Shown here: in pieces, positions 49,304 through 60,234 of the stretch
Layout: each line of letters opens with the position of its first letter
Numbering within the stretch: position 1 is the first letter of the stretch
Source of the DNA: Volvox africanus
Taxonomy: Eukaryota; Chlorophyta; Chlorophyceae; Chlamydomonadales; Volvocaceae
Direction: 5' to 3'
Assembly: GCA_030268105.1 (NCBI GenBank)
Contig: BSDZ01000008.1
Location: 1,736,001-1,800,000 of the forward strand
DNA length: 64,000 nucleotides
Made by a program: the position numbers and the translations under genes
Notes under the pieces: model-generated
Seen by the model: the letters and a program-made list of their open reading frames with translations, nothing else
The model's database searches: none
What the model was told of the DNA's origin: nothing

Positions 49304-50106
49304 GGCCTTACGTTTAGCACGTATGATACGTAGTCGCCATTCCGCCGGCGGCTCTGGACGGGGATGGTAGCAGCAGCAGCGACAGCGGCGGTGGCGGCGG
49401 CAGCGGCGGCGGCAACGGGAGAGGGGTTACCCTGGATTGCGGGGCGCGGTGGTCCGCCTGGAAAAAGGACTTGTATACTAAAATCCAGATCCTAAAACCC
49501 AAAACACAGAGCATTGATATTTAGCACTGGCATCAGCACTGGCAGGTCTCGTGTATTCGTCGATTCTATTCGCCTGACTCTACCTAGCCGCACAAACTAT
49601 GCCCTTCGGGGCCCCGAAACTCCCCGAACCCGCACGCCTGGGTTGACCCCCACACCTGAGGTTCTGTTCGTTGCCAGAGGCCGCGCGACACGAAGCGCTG
49701 CATCAGCCTCCTCCCCCCTGCAGCCCCAACAGACGCAAAGATTCACGAACATACAGCATAGATATGCCTGCCTGCCTGTCTGTCTGTCTGCCTTCTTTTC
49801 AGTTTGTTAGCAAACAGTTGAGTTTCTTCTCTCTCTCTCTCTCTCCCTCTCTGATGATAGAAGAATCAATAGGTATTGGACGACGCGACACGGGCAGTGC
49901 ATGGCTCGGAGAACAAACGGACCAGGTCAGAGGACGCGGTAGTGAAAAGGAGGGACTTTGGATAGAGGAGCGAGAGACTACCGGTTGACCGCCTTAAGTT
50001 CGGGCCGGCTGCCTTAATAATCCCAGCGGTACAAGTGCCCAAGTTTTAATATGCAACCCGTGCATGCAATCACGCTGTTGAGAATTTCGAGAAGGGTGAT
50101 CAGATC
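49304..50106. other. Spacer with GCC/GCT-rich triplets and a CT repeat
   Basis: Upstream of the USP-domain gene start. 49363-49425 is a run of Ala/Val-type triplets on the minus strand (a possible 5' UTR repeat or missed exon). 49833-49853 is a CT repeat. I see no gene. Confidence 0.4.
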
Positions 50107-51777
50107 CTACGTTTCGGCCACTAATGCGCCAAGCAGCCCGGCCGGCACCGGTGCGACTCCAGGAGGAAGCATGGAACAAAACGACGGTGAGGAAGGCCGA
50201 TGCTCAAGTGCCTGTGCACCCAGATCGTCCGCAGGCTCCGTCGCTGGCGCCGAGGCCAGCCCCAGCAGCTTGCTGCCCGACGGCGACGTGGCAGACGGCC
50301 CTGTCGGGGAACCTGGCGACGGCAGTTGCAGCTTTACGGCGGACTTCCGAAACTCATTTGCAGACCAATGCAGCGCGTTCCAGGCGGGTCGCTCCGGAGA
50401 ATGATCCTGATCAGGCGCCCCTGACTTGTCGCGTTCCTGCAAGCGGCGCTCTATCTCCTCGCGTGCCTGCAAGGCCCTGCACGGAGGTCGTGTTCGGCCC
50501 CAGGCATTGGGATTCGGATATCACATCTGAGGTGTCATTATTAGAATTGCTTTTGCTTGAGAAGGCATGCGGACGCAGGCACACAAGGCTTGTAGAGGAG
50601 GAGGGCGCCATGCTTGGGTGGGGTCGTGAAGGGCCGACAACCTCAAGTGCACACCTCAAGTGCGGTATGTGGAATCTGTGGGAATGGACCAACAACTACC
50701 GGCATGTCCATGGGGATTAAGCCCCGGTAGTTGGGATGGACATCGTGGTTCCAGCGGGAGAAGGATAGAGAACCTGCGGGTTTGTGTATACACGTACCCA
50801 TGCACACGCTCTTGGATCACTCCGCTGGCGATTATCATACTATTCAGTAGAAAGCAGGCTTCGTATAAACCCACGCGTTGCCCGGTTAGCGACGCATGGG
50901 CTTTGGGGAAGCAGGTGGTTTCGCAACGGAAGGGGGGAATGCAGCTGCATCTAGTGTTTAGGCGCAGAGAACCGTTCGCCTCCAGCCGAGGTGGTAAATA
51001 GCAGGAACCTTGATGAGTCAGCTGCAGTGGTGTAAAAGAAGGTCCAAGGTTGTGTGTTTGTGTGTGTGTGTGTGTGTGTGCGATTGCATATGCGCGCGCG
51101 CGTGTGTGTAGAGCAGGATTGGGAGTTTTAATGAAAGAGCGTACCTGAGGTCAGTGTGTTTCATCGTCTGCCATTCACGCACCGTGAACCGGTGGTGGTT
51201 CACGTTCAAGTTGCGCGCGAGTTTGGCTGCCTGCTGTCGTATGATTTCATGCCTGTAACAGCGCGCACCAGTATCGCACCGGTTTGGATGGCATACATGG
51301 GGTAAGGTGGATAAGGCGCTCGGTGCCCACGCTAAACAACACCGCGTACCTGCCGGCGAGTGGATCCTTTGCAAGTGCTTCTTCAAGTCGATCGCTCTGT
51401 TCATGCAAGGCTTCCTGCACGGCGGACGAGTTTACAAAGCTGTTATTAGGATGGCTTAGGTAGGATATCCGTGAATCAGCAGGCGGTCACTAAAAATTTA
51501 ACAAACCTTGAGCCATTCTAACCGATATTTCGTGCTTTCTCCTCGCTTTATGGCTGGGCGTTGGTTCCCTGCGGGGTTAGCAACGACCGTCGGGAGGAAA
51601 AAAAGCCGAGATACCAATGAGATACCGACTCTTCACATATCCTAAGCTACTACTTATGCGCATACCTCCTAATCGGTCAAGTTCTCGCACATTTTCCGAA
51701 CGCCACTCGGCTTCTGGGTCGAGTGTCCCGTCCGGGGGCCCAAAAATGCCCGACTGGGCAGACGCCCCCGCACCCAT
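50107..51777 (-). CDS. Hypothetical protein with a predicted N-myristoylation start
   Basis: Exons in transcript order: 51777-51666 (or to 51637), 51414-51350, 51252-51145, 50476-50107. The protein begins MGAGASAQSGIFGPPDG, with Gly2 and Ser6 as in N-myristoylated proteins, so membrane anchoring is likely. Next come amphipathic charged helices (SDRLEEALAKDP, IIRQQAAKLARNLN, REEIERRLQERDK) that may form a short coiled coil. The last 100 residues are Ser/Pro/Gly-rich. The junction of exons 1 and 2 is unsettled: the stronger donor at 51666 leaves the frame off by one. A weaker donor after 51637 restores it and gives 227 residues, and an undetected small exon is the alternative. The other junctions agree in phase. 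I do not recognise the family. Confidence 0.6.
51047..51110. repeat. TG repeat in an intron of the myristoylation-type gene
   Basis: TG units followed by a GC-rich alternating stretch (ATGCGCGCGCGCG), all inside the intron 50477-51144. Alternating purine-pyrimidine DNA of this kind can adopt Z-form. Confidence 0.75.
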
Positions 51778-53218
51778 TTACACTACTACTTGTTAATTTA
51801 TGCAGCTTCTACTTTGTTGAAAAATTCAACACAAGCTTGGAGGCTGTACGTTCTCCGGCAATTTCCTTGCTCGAGTTAATGGGGCAAGGAAAGCCATCAT
51901 ATTGTCTCTGTATTGTCATATAATGAAGTTCAATCTACGATATTCTAGTTCTGAATTTGCGTATCGATTTTGACTTCCCCTGGCAAATGTACGATTCCAC
52001 ATAAGCTCGAAGTTAAAAAACTTCCTTGTATGTGCACGGTTGCCTAAGTGAGCTAATATACATATTTTAATAAAAGTTTTACATATATAGTGTCCTGAAC
52101 CCTTAGGGTATCAGTGCTGCAAGTTTACCTTGGTATACCTTGCAAGGTGCACAAGCTCTCAGTTATTAGGCAATCAAATCACAGATTTGTAAATGGATCC
52201 CCTTATAATTATTTGGAAGCCGTAGATTCTTCGAGCCGGCGCGCCTTGTGCTTTTAGGGTCGAATGGTAAGGTAACGCTCTACCTCCAGCAGCGAGGGAG
52301 CCCTGCTTCGTTGACTAAAGAGAGCTTTCAACGGTACACCGAAAATTTTAGTCAAGAAATAAAGGCGAAGCGGCTTGCTCAACAGCATTAACTGGTGGAC
52401 TAACGAACGGTGGTAAACAGCAGCTAGCCCTACCCGAGTTACCCCTACCTGACAATATTATTTAAGGGGTCTCTCGGTATGGAGTGACTTAGTCAGGCTG
52501 GTCATAACATATACACGATCCGAACCTTCGTGCGCCCCTCCTGCCTGCCCCAGGTGCGTGCAATGCACTTGTATAACCTGAACAAGTGAAGGGAAACATA
52601 CGTTTTTTGATGGTGCCACAACTGGATAGTTTGTAATAATCACTGTAATCGATTCTCCTACCTGCCAGTCACTAAGCAATCAAAACAGCCCAAGTGGGGA
52701 CGATTGCCTTCAGCTCCACCGGGCGGGCACATGTATGTGCATGGATAGTAAGCTTAAGGCCAATAAACTGAAATCTGGAAAATTGCCAATGACAGGGTGA
52801 GGGTGCCCCGAAATACCGGGGAAGGTAGGGACTGCCAAGTTAGTGGCCACGGGTGATGTACCCCCCTATCCCACACACAACAAAATGAATTACCTTGCTG
52901 AAAAACTAGATATATGTGTGTGGATCTATGTAAGACAATATACATGTTGAGGTGCTGCAGTGATGGAAAGTACAGCCAGTTACAGCACAGGGTAAGGTGT
53001 ATGTTATAAAATGAGGTGAACTGTAGCGTGAGAATGAGCGAGGTGAGCTGTAGAACATTATGCACTTATTCTGTTGCAAGCAGGTTCCTGCTGCATCAAG
53101 TTCTTGTTTCTGGGTACTCTAAAGCCAGGCATTTATAGGGCAATAATAATAGTAAAAATGATAATAAGGACAACATACACTAACATGCAACAACAGCAAT
53201 CATCATCGATCATCATAC

Positions 53219-53577
53219 AATACAATATAATATAATATAATATAATATAATACAATACAATACAATATAATACAATATAATACAATATAATACAATATAA
53301 TATAATATAACATAATATAATATAATATAATATAATATAATATAATATAATATAATATAATATAATATAATATAATATAATATAATATAATATAATATAA
53401 TATAATATAATATAATATAATATAATATAATATAATATAATATAATATAATATAATATAATATAATATAATATAATATAATATAATATAATATAATATAA
53501 TATAATATAATATAATATAATATAATACAATACAATACAATACAATATAATATAATACAATACAATACAATACAATA
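53219..53577. repeat. TATAA pentanucleotide array
   Basis: About 70 units of TATAA with scattered TACAA variants, mostly at the two ends, while the core is nearly perfect. It lies in the gene-poor spacer. Minus-strand ORFs of Tyr, Ile and Leu through it are artefacts. Confidence 0.95.
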
Positions 53578-54275
53578 ATAACTTATGTGTTCGAAATTTG
53601 TCCATCAAACCTGAACTTGTCCTCGGCTTCGTCTGCACATCTACGCACGTCCAATTTCAAGGAATTGATCTGGTAACCCTGCCGTATTTCCCTTCCACAT
53701 ACCCTTCCTGCTGTGATAATACTATTACTATATCTATGTTTGGCAACAATAAAATAGAAACCTCGTAATAACCCGGATATGCATAATAAAAAACGTTTAC
53801 TATTTCACAAAATAGTAGAAGCGTTATGAGAGGCATCGCAAACGCCGAGTTAACAAGAAGGTTGGGAAAAGGATGTGGAAGCACCTGCAAGACACCCTGT
53901 GAAAGCCAAATTCACAGCGAAAATAGTGGCAGGTGGAAGAGCTGCGCATTGTACCAGACAGGAATGATTTGCATCGCGATGGCTCCAGCTACAACGACGC
54001 CAAGTCGATAGGATCATCGTTGTCGTCTGATAGCGATAACCAGCAGCAGGCAACTCATCGTCCTCAGTGCCCTTCGGCAAGGCGTTATCCTTGGCGTACA
54101 TGCAGGACTTCGGCCTGTCGGCATATATGAGAATGGCATTGCTGTCGTCACGGTCTAACGAAGTAATTGCGGCAACCCGGTGCGCGTCACAGAAACGCCC
54201 GAGCTGTGACGGTCTTGGCAAGCACAAGGTCAGCCCTGTCCAGAAAACGTGCTGCTCTGGGACTAGGCTGTGAGC

Positions 54276-54524
54276 GCTAGGGTGCCCATTTGGTGGTGCC
54301 CAGCGTGTAAGTCATCGTACGGCATCAGGCCAACAGAACTGGATTCCATAGCCGACACACACATTTCGATGCACTTTCAGCTGGGGAAAGAGGAGATGCA
54401 CATGACCTGGTGGCGCCAGACCTTATTGCAGCTATTCGACGTTCTTGAACCCACCACTCCGTACATGAGCGCAGACCTGTTCTGCGCTGCTCTACCAGCT
54501 AACTGGGGGGAAATTAGCTTTTAA
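54276..54524 (+). mobile_element. Possible relic of a zinc-cluster transposon protein
   Basis: The open frame ends in TAA and contains WWCPACKSSYGIRPTELDSI followed by ADTHISMHFQ and a Trp-rich helix (MTWWRQTLLQLFDVL). A CxxC pair followed by YGI.P and an Asp-Thr resembles, from memory, the zinc-cluster part of KDZ (Kyakuja/Dileera/Zisupton) transposases. There is no supported start, no intact flanking domain and no terminal repeat, so at best it is a fragment. The likeness is weak. Confidence 0.25.
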
Positions 54525-56180
54525 AAACCTGATAGCGTGATGCCCTCAACTCTGCACACGCGATTCTATTGCGCCCTGAAAACATACCACTGCCTCCAAG
54601 GCCTCCAAGGATAAACTCCCAGAGGCACTCAACGGCTGGCCTTCAGGGGCATTTAATGGGCGTCTCTGCTGTGGCGATGCGGTAAGTGAGCGTTTGCTGC
54701 AGAGCATCCAGGATGTTGATGGAGAGCAGATAGCACCGGAACAACAGGGAGGGACCCGCAGCAACCCGGTAGACATTCCGCCGGTTGCAGCAGCCGCGGC
54801 GGAACAAGACGGCGCCGCTGGCACATCAGGCGGAGGGCTGGCGCTGGGGACGCAGAAGGCATGGAGCCGCAGCGACTCAGCAGGCATTCCACCGGTTGCA
54901 GCAGCCCACATTCAACGAACGTCTTAAGCGGATGCTATGGCCAATTTAAACAAGACCTAATCGGTTATTCATCCGTATATTCTGAAGTGCACCAGGGCTC
55001 ACAGTATCGCCCTTCGCGCCATTTCGTACGCGGTATATGGACTTGCAACCGACTTCTGGCTTGATCGGGGCCAGAGAGGGGACCATTTCGGCCAGGGGCC
55101 CCCAATATATGTTAAATAAGAACTTGTGTACAGTGGATAATAAACGAATTGAATTTTAGCCCGCTAGTACAGGATACCTTCACGACTTACAAGGCACTAA
55201 CTGACGGCCAATTACGTTCACTACAAGTCGGTGAAGCAAGTAAATGTGACATAGAACCGCAACTTGCATATTAATTCCAGCTTATGAGTTTAATACCGAA
55301 GATTAGTGGTGAGCGCCGAAACACACTCGTGAGTTTCTGTGAGTAATACGGACAATTTTTATGTCTATTAGCTAGCAGACTGCTGCAGAGAAGCTCTCGA
55401 GGCTCCGTGGATGCTTGCGGCGAGGAAGTGTGAAATCCCAGGGCTTTCCCGATCGGGGCTCAGGGAGGCACCATCACAATGCTAACCCTTGATCTCGTTT
55501 AGCTCTACACTTCGGATTTCAGCGGATTAGAAATGTTGATGGATGAAGGGGATCGGTTACCCGCATTCCTACCCTCCGGGTGTTGAAATGACAAACATGA
55601 ACTGTTGTTTGTGTATATATTGAGATCTCAAATGCATCAGAATGAATTTAATAGAGACACCCTATCGCTGCACTGAATCCTGCCTGGCCGACGTCTTAAC
55701 CTCTTCTGTGAGTTCCTTCCCTGGGATTAAATTAATTACTCCTTAGGCATACTATTGAATTGCAGGTCCGTATCCGTTCTCCTGGGAAACGGGTCGCTCC
55801 GGTGGCTCCGGTGGCTCTGGTCGCTGATTGTACGATCGGCCACATTGCGAAGACAGATGCGCAGCAAAATTTATTGTAACAAGGTTACTGTTGTATAAAC
55901 ATAACCGACTTGCCAGGGCATCTTGTTTGAAGCGGTGCTTTCTCCAATCCGACTTACATAACAGGTGTACGGCTTGAAGCATTCCAAAAACGTGCTAAGC
56001 CTTTCTTACGGTGTCTCTTTCCTACTGTTTTGGAGTGATATTTGAGTTGCAGTGATGCATTGGGCCTTCTGGCGAGTACGGGCCTTACGAGCCCATGAAA
56101 CTTGGAGCAACAGCTTTGTTAAGATGTGTTTAACAGTCGTTACTTTGTAGGCTTTAGTCTAATAGTTACATTCAACCAAG

Positions 56181-57829
56181 ATGCTCGCTCCCACTCGTTG
56201 TGCTGTGTACCGTAGAATCACCCGTGCGCAGACCATTGGAAAATGTATTCAAGTTTCATCTGTAAGACATATAAAATGTCCTATTTTGTTGTGTCGCGCG
56301 GGCTCGGGACGTGGTGAGGATCCTAACAAAAGGTTTTTGGAAGCCGTAAATATCTTCGAGCAGGCGCGCACAATGGCACATCTCCAGACACAACATGAGC
56401 TGGAGCAAGCATTTTTAGCGGACCTTGACCTTATCGCTTCACCGGCGTCACCAGAACCGGCTCCCCGGCGGGCACTGGTGTCATTTTGGTGCGAACAAGG
56501 GCTCTCTAGCGTCGCGAGTGAACAATTAGTTCGCAAGTTGGAGGAGGCTGGGCGTCGTTACAGCGTAGAACAGCTGTCCGCAAAGGTGCAGCGGCTTAAC
56601 CGCATTCTCCCGGATGCGGATGTGTCAGCGCTAGTAGAACGGGACTTGGCTGTACTTGATCTGGACCCTGGATTGGCTATACGCAACATGGTGAGACCCT
56701 CCTCTCCCACCATCTTGGCTGAGTCCCTGCAAGTCTCTGCACCACTCGACCAACGACGGCGCAGGCCGTCCCCTCCACAAGACTCCAACTCCCGATGAAC
56801 AAACCGCTTCCCCGTACCCTGCGGCTTAAATGCAGGTAGTTCTGGTAGAAGCCTTTCCTGGGCGGCAGGTGACCGAGCTGGTGCAACGCCAACCGCGCCT
56901 CCTATCCTGCCCCGACTTGCCGGAACGCAAGGAGCGGGTCCTGGCGCTTCTCACCAAGCTTCACCCCTCCCGCGAGCGAAAGGTGGTCGCGGGAGTCGTG
57001 GGAGAGTACCCCGACTTGCTCTTCCGGATGGATTACTACCAGGTGTGCTTGGATGGAGACGGATTACGCGGAAAGGACAAAAATCATTTTGTCAACGTGT
57101 TTATTTGAAGTTTATGTTCTTACTGCTTTTTGTAAATGCGGCCCTTCATTTAGCACGAGAGGCATCAGTGCCGCTTTTGTTCACGGCCTGGGTGTTCGGA
57201 GGATGAAATGTGACGCCTTACAATACTCACCCTACAATATTTCCGGTAGTCCCCTGGGCTGCTAAGTTTGGAATCATCTGGCGGAGGCACCTTACCCTTG
57301 TTTGCTCCGCGCAGCATGCCCGGATGATTGATGAGCTACCGATCGAGATCCAGAACATGTTCGTCTTAGCAGACCAGGTATATGCTATGTTAGGACATGT
57401 CAGGGTGCAGAACGGCAAAGGAAACCCGATGCTTCACGGGGATGTTGGTATCACTATTTTGGACAGATCAATAGGCACTTATAATGGATTCGCATTGCAT
57501 CTTGGCCGTTGAAAACTCGCGCAAAACGGTCGTCGTGGTCAATGCTGTCTTAAGCCTTTGCATCGCCCTTTCGGGGATGCTAAGGGCCTCGATTATCGAC
57601 CTCCACGCGGGGCCGGCGCTAGGTACCAGGCTGTTGAGCCCGCGGCCCGCCCTGATGCGGTCAGCGGTCCAGCCTTCCATGAAGCTGCAATCGTATGTTG
57701 TGTGCATTGGCCATAACTCACCCTTCGCCACTTCTATTCCTCCAGGGCATCGGCTTCCTGCACCGTTATTACAAGCGTGCAAAAAATAATTTTGTGGCGG
57801 ACACCTCGGACGAGGAGGCTGCTTTCTAA
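56181..57829 (+). CDS. Organelle-targeted helical-repeat protein, mTERF-like
   Basis: Four exons: 56181-56690, 56836-57042, 57315-57377, 57746-57829; 864 bp, 287 residues, every junction in phase 0. A basic presequence (MLAPTRCAVYRRITRAQTIG) suggests plastid or mitochondrial import. Then come helices around LEQAFLADLDLIA, and two units of about 34 residues with the pattern LP/FP..., LV.R..., LL (LPDADVSALVERDLAVLDLD and FPGRQVTELVQRQPRLLSC). A third, weaker unit ends EYPDLLFRMDYY. The tail GIGFLHRYYKRAKNNFVAD is basic, then acidic. Repeating Pro-x(8)-Leu units of this spacing are typical of mTERF proteins, which bind organelle nucleic acid, but other helical-repeat families fit too. It is short for an mTERF. 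The function is inference. Confidence 0.7.
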
Positions 57830-60234
57830 ATGCTTGGACAGCTGCTCCGATGTGCTTCGCGCTGGCAGCAGCTGTCGTCCCTCTGGGGCAGCTTTTACCA
57901 TCTGGACTTGCGTTCGGTTGGTTCTTCTTCTTCGTCTTGGGGCCTGGATTTTATTTTGCACCTACCCGGTGCGCGGCTTTTAGCTGCCTGTATCAGATTG
58001 TAGAGGTAGCATGCTGAGAAGTGAGAACTGCTGTTGGGCATATGCGTTTGGCTGGACGGCTGCGCTATCCGGCCCGTGTTCAGGCACTGTCGTGGAGCAG
58101 CTGGGGCTGCAATCAGGATCCGTACGCACGTACGTGCGTCTTGCAGAAGAGGAGTATGGGTCCTTGGCGGTTGCTCGGCGCCAGCTGCACCTCCCAGGCC
58201 TGTTGTATATTCTATATCTTGTACTACAACCTACAAGCATGGGGCCGCACCTCCGGCTGAGTTTGCCGCGCTGCGCGTACCTGTGAGGTAGCTTGGCGGG
58301 TCGCGTGTGCTACTACTGTCTTTTTCATCGTTTACCAGGGGTTGCAATAACATTTAGTTATATCGTTGGTGGTTGGCACGTGATCAATGGCGAGTTGTGG
58401 TAAGGTGAGGATGGTGGTCGAGACGGCATTTGGGCCTAATGGCAAATCCTTAAACCCTGCTCGTGGCATTGCGTTATCGTTGGTCTAACCGTACGTTCTG
58501 TAGCAAGCTGCTCCCTTGTGCGTGTACACATAGCACGTTCTTCATGTTGTTACGCAAGGAGTTTTATGAGTCAGTGCCTCTGTGTGCCTGTTAATACGTT
58601 CACCTGGTTTGCCCTTTTGGTCCCGTCAAAAAACTCCGCGTGTCGACGTGGCATCTTCGGGCTGTCGATTCGTGGTATCGTTCACGAGCAGTGGCTGGGT
58701 ATTGATGGGTTCCATTTTTATTCGCACACAGTTGTTGAACTTCTGTCCTTCCGTGGTGCAGAACGCGACCGTTGACCTTGGTACAGAAAGTTAATCCAGC
58801 GCGCGCACACATTAAACCCTCCACCTCTTAACACCGGAATGGTCTTTGGAACTCTCCACCTGGTCGCAGGTGGGTGTGTCAGGCATCGTGATGCATGGAC
58901 CGGCAGCGCAGTGATATATGTCCCAGCAGTGTTTAATATCTGTTTTTGGCTGCGAGGTATCTCTTTGCCGTGTCCGCTCCGCTCTGCGACGTAGTCCTAG
59001 CTGGCTGGCGTTTAGTAGGCACTGAGCCGTAGGGAAACGGCGACGTGGCATGCGGCACGTCGTAACTATTGTTGGTAAATTTCTGTGGCTCAATTCGATG
59101 ATTTTGGGCATGCCTTGGCCATTCCATTAATTTGTAGAGCCGTCGTGCGGGACCCGTCGTTTGCAAGTTCGAGACCTGCGTTGTTTTGCCCATATCCCTA
59201 CTTTTAGATTGGACTGCATATATCGCATTTCCACTTGGTCAATAGTTACGGAGTATGGTTCATACATCGCTGGGTAGTGTTGTCTTCCTGCACGCCATGT
59301 AAAGAAGCCGTGAAGCCTTCTACACAGCAACGCCATGTATAAACCCACCCCACATGCTGCGTCATGGACGTAAATGGACGTCAATTACCATGAGATACGA
59401 AATCTACAATGGCCAGCAGTCACCAACATATTGCTACGGTCCTCTATTCTACCCGGCGAAAATGCAATACAGCTTCCTCCTCCATGAAACGGTCCCAACA
59501 TGTGGCAGGAAAGGTTGCACCGGGATCTTCGTGGCCGTGCGTTACAGCAGCGGTGCTGACCGCATTACCAGCGGCTTTCCCAGAGCCTAGTAACCAACCT
59601 ACTCAGCACGAGCAGGAAGCATACGGTTTTCACGGGACGCGAACCACTGCCTGTTTTTCCTCCAGATCTGTAGCACGCCACTTAAGCCCCACTGTGAACT
59701 GCATTTCAACGAGAAACGTTAATTATGCCGGTGTGGGACGTCATGTAACACGCAGCGTGGGAAAGGATAAGGGAGGCTCATGCGAAGGGAAATACTCCGA
59801 AGGCTATATGCTAATACATGTGACACGTACACGTCGTCCATTCGCGTGCGACCACGAACCAACGGGCACTGAGAAAGCACGCGTCTTTAGGCCTGTCGTG
59901 CAGGTACTACCTGAGCTGCGATATATATATTTCACGCTGCTGCGCCCTTTCGTGATAAGATGCATGTGGAGCAGCGGGAACCGCAACATGCAGAACACGA
60001 GCGTTGCGAAACCGGTACCCCCTGCACATCATGATGCGGTGCTATAAAATACCGGCAAGGGACAATCCACGCAAGATAGTCCTCTAGAGTAGCTCGTTGG
60101 CCCCTTCATCTGCGCCGTGTGTCCTAAATCAAATCCTGCCGGCCCGGCTGGAAGCTTTCGGCAACTCCTCGTCCAGCTGTCCGATGGCTGAGATACAGCC
60201 TACCAGGCTGCAGGGCCATCCAGCAAGCACACTC
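57830..60234. other. Spacer between convergent mTERF-like and DRC5 genes
   Basis: 2.4 kb with the two 3' ends. A minus-strand TGTAA near 59543 could serve DRC5. A 212-codon plus-strand ORF (59409-60047, ATG start) has a Ser/Thr/Arg-rich, acid-poor beginning like a targeting peptide, but no domain or splice support. I do not call it as a gene. Confidence 0.4.

Larger units (their letters stand above)
51778..56180. other. Gene-poor AT-rich spacer of about 4.4 kb
   Basis: It contains the TATAA array (53219-53577) and a possible transposon relic (54276-54524). A short ORF at 54694-54927 has an internal duplication around IPPVAAA. No spliced gene, RNA gene or terminal repeats were found. Confidence 0.45.

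Noticed and set aside
53133..53638. Overlapping Tyr/Ile/Leu-repeat ORFs
   Set aside because: Translation of the TATAA array; the same peptide appears in every frame because the period is five.
59409..60047. 212-codon plus-strand ORF with a targeting-like start
   Set aside because: No domain, no splice support and location in the 3' flank of two convergent genes; kept only as a note in the spacer entry.
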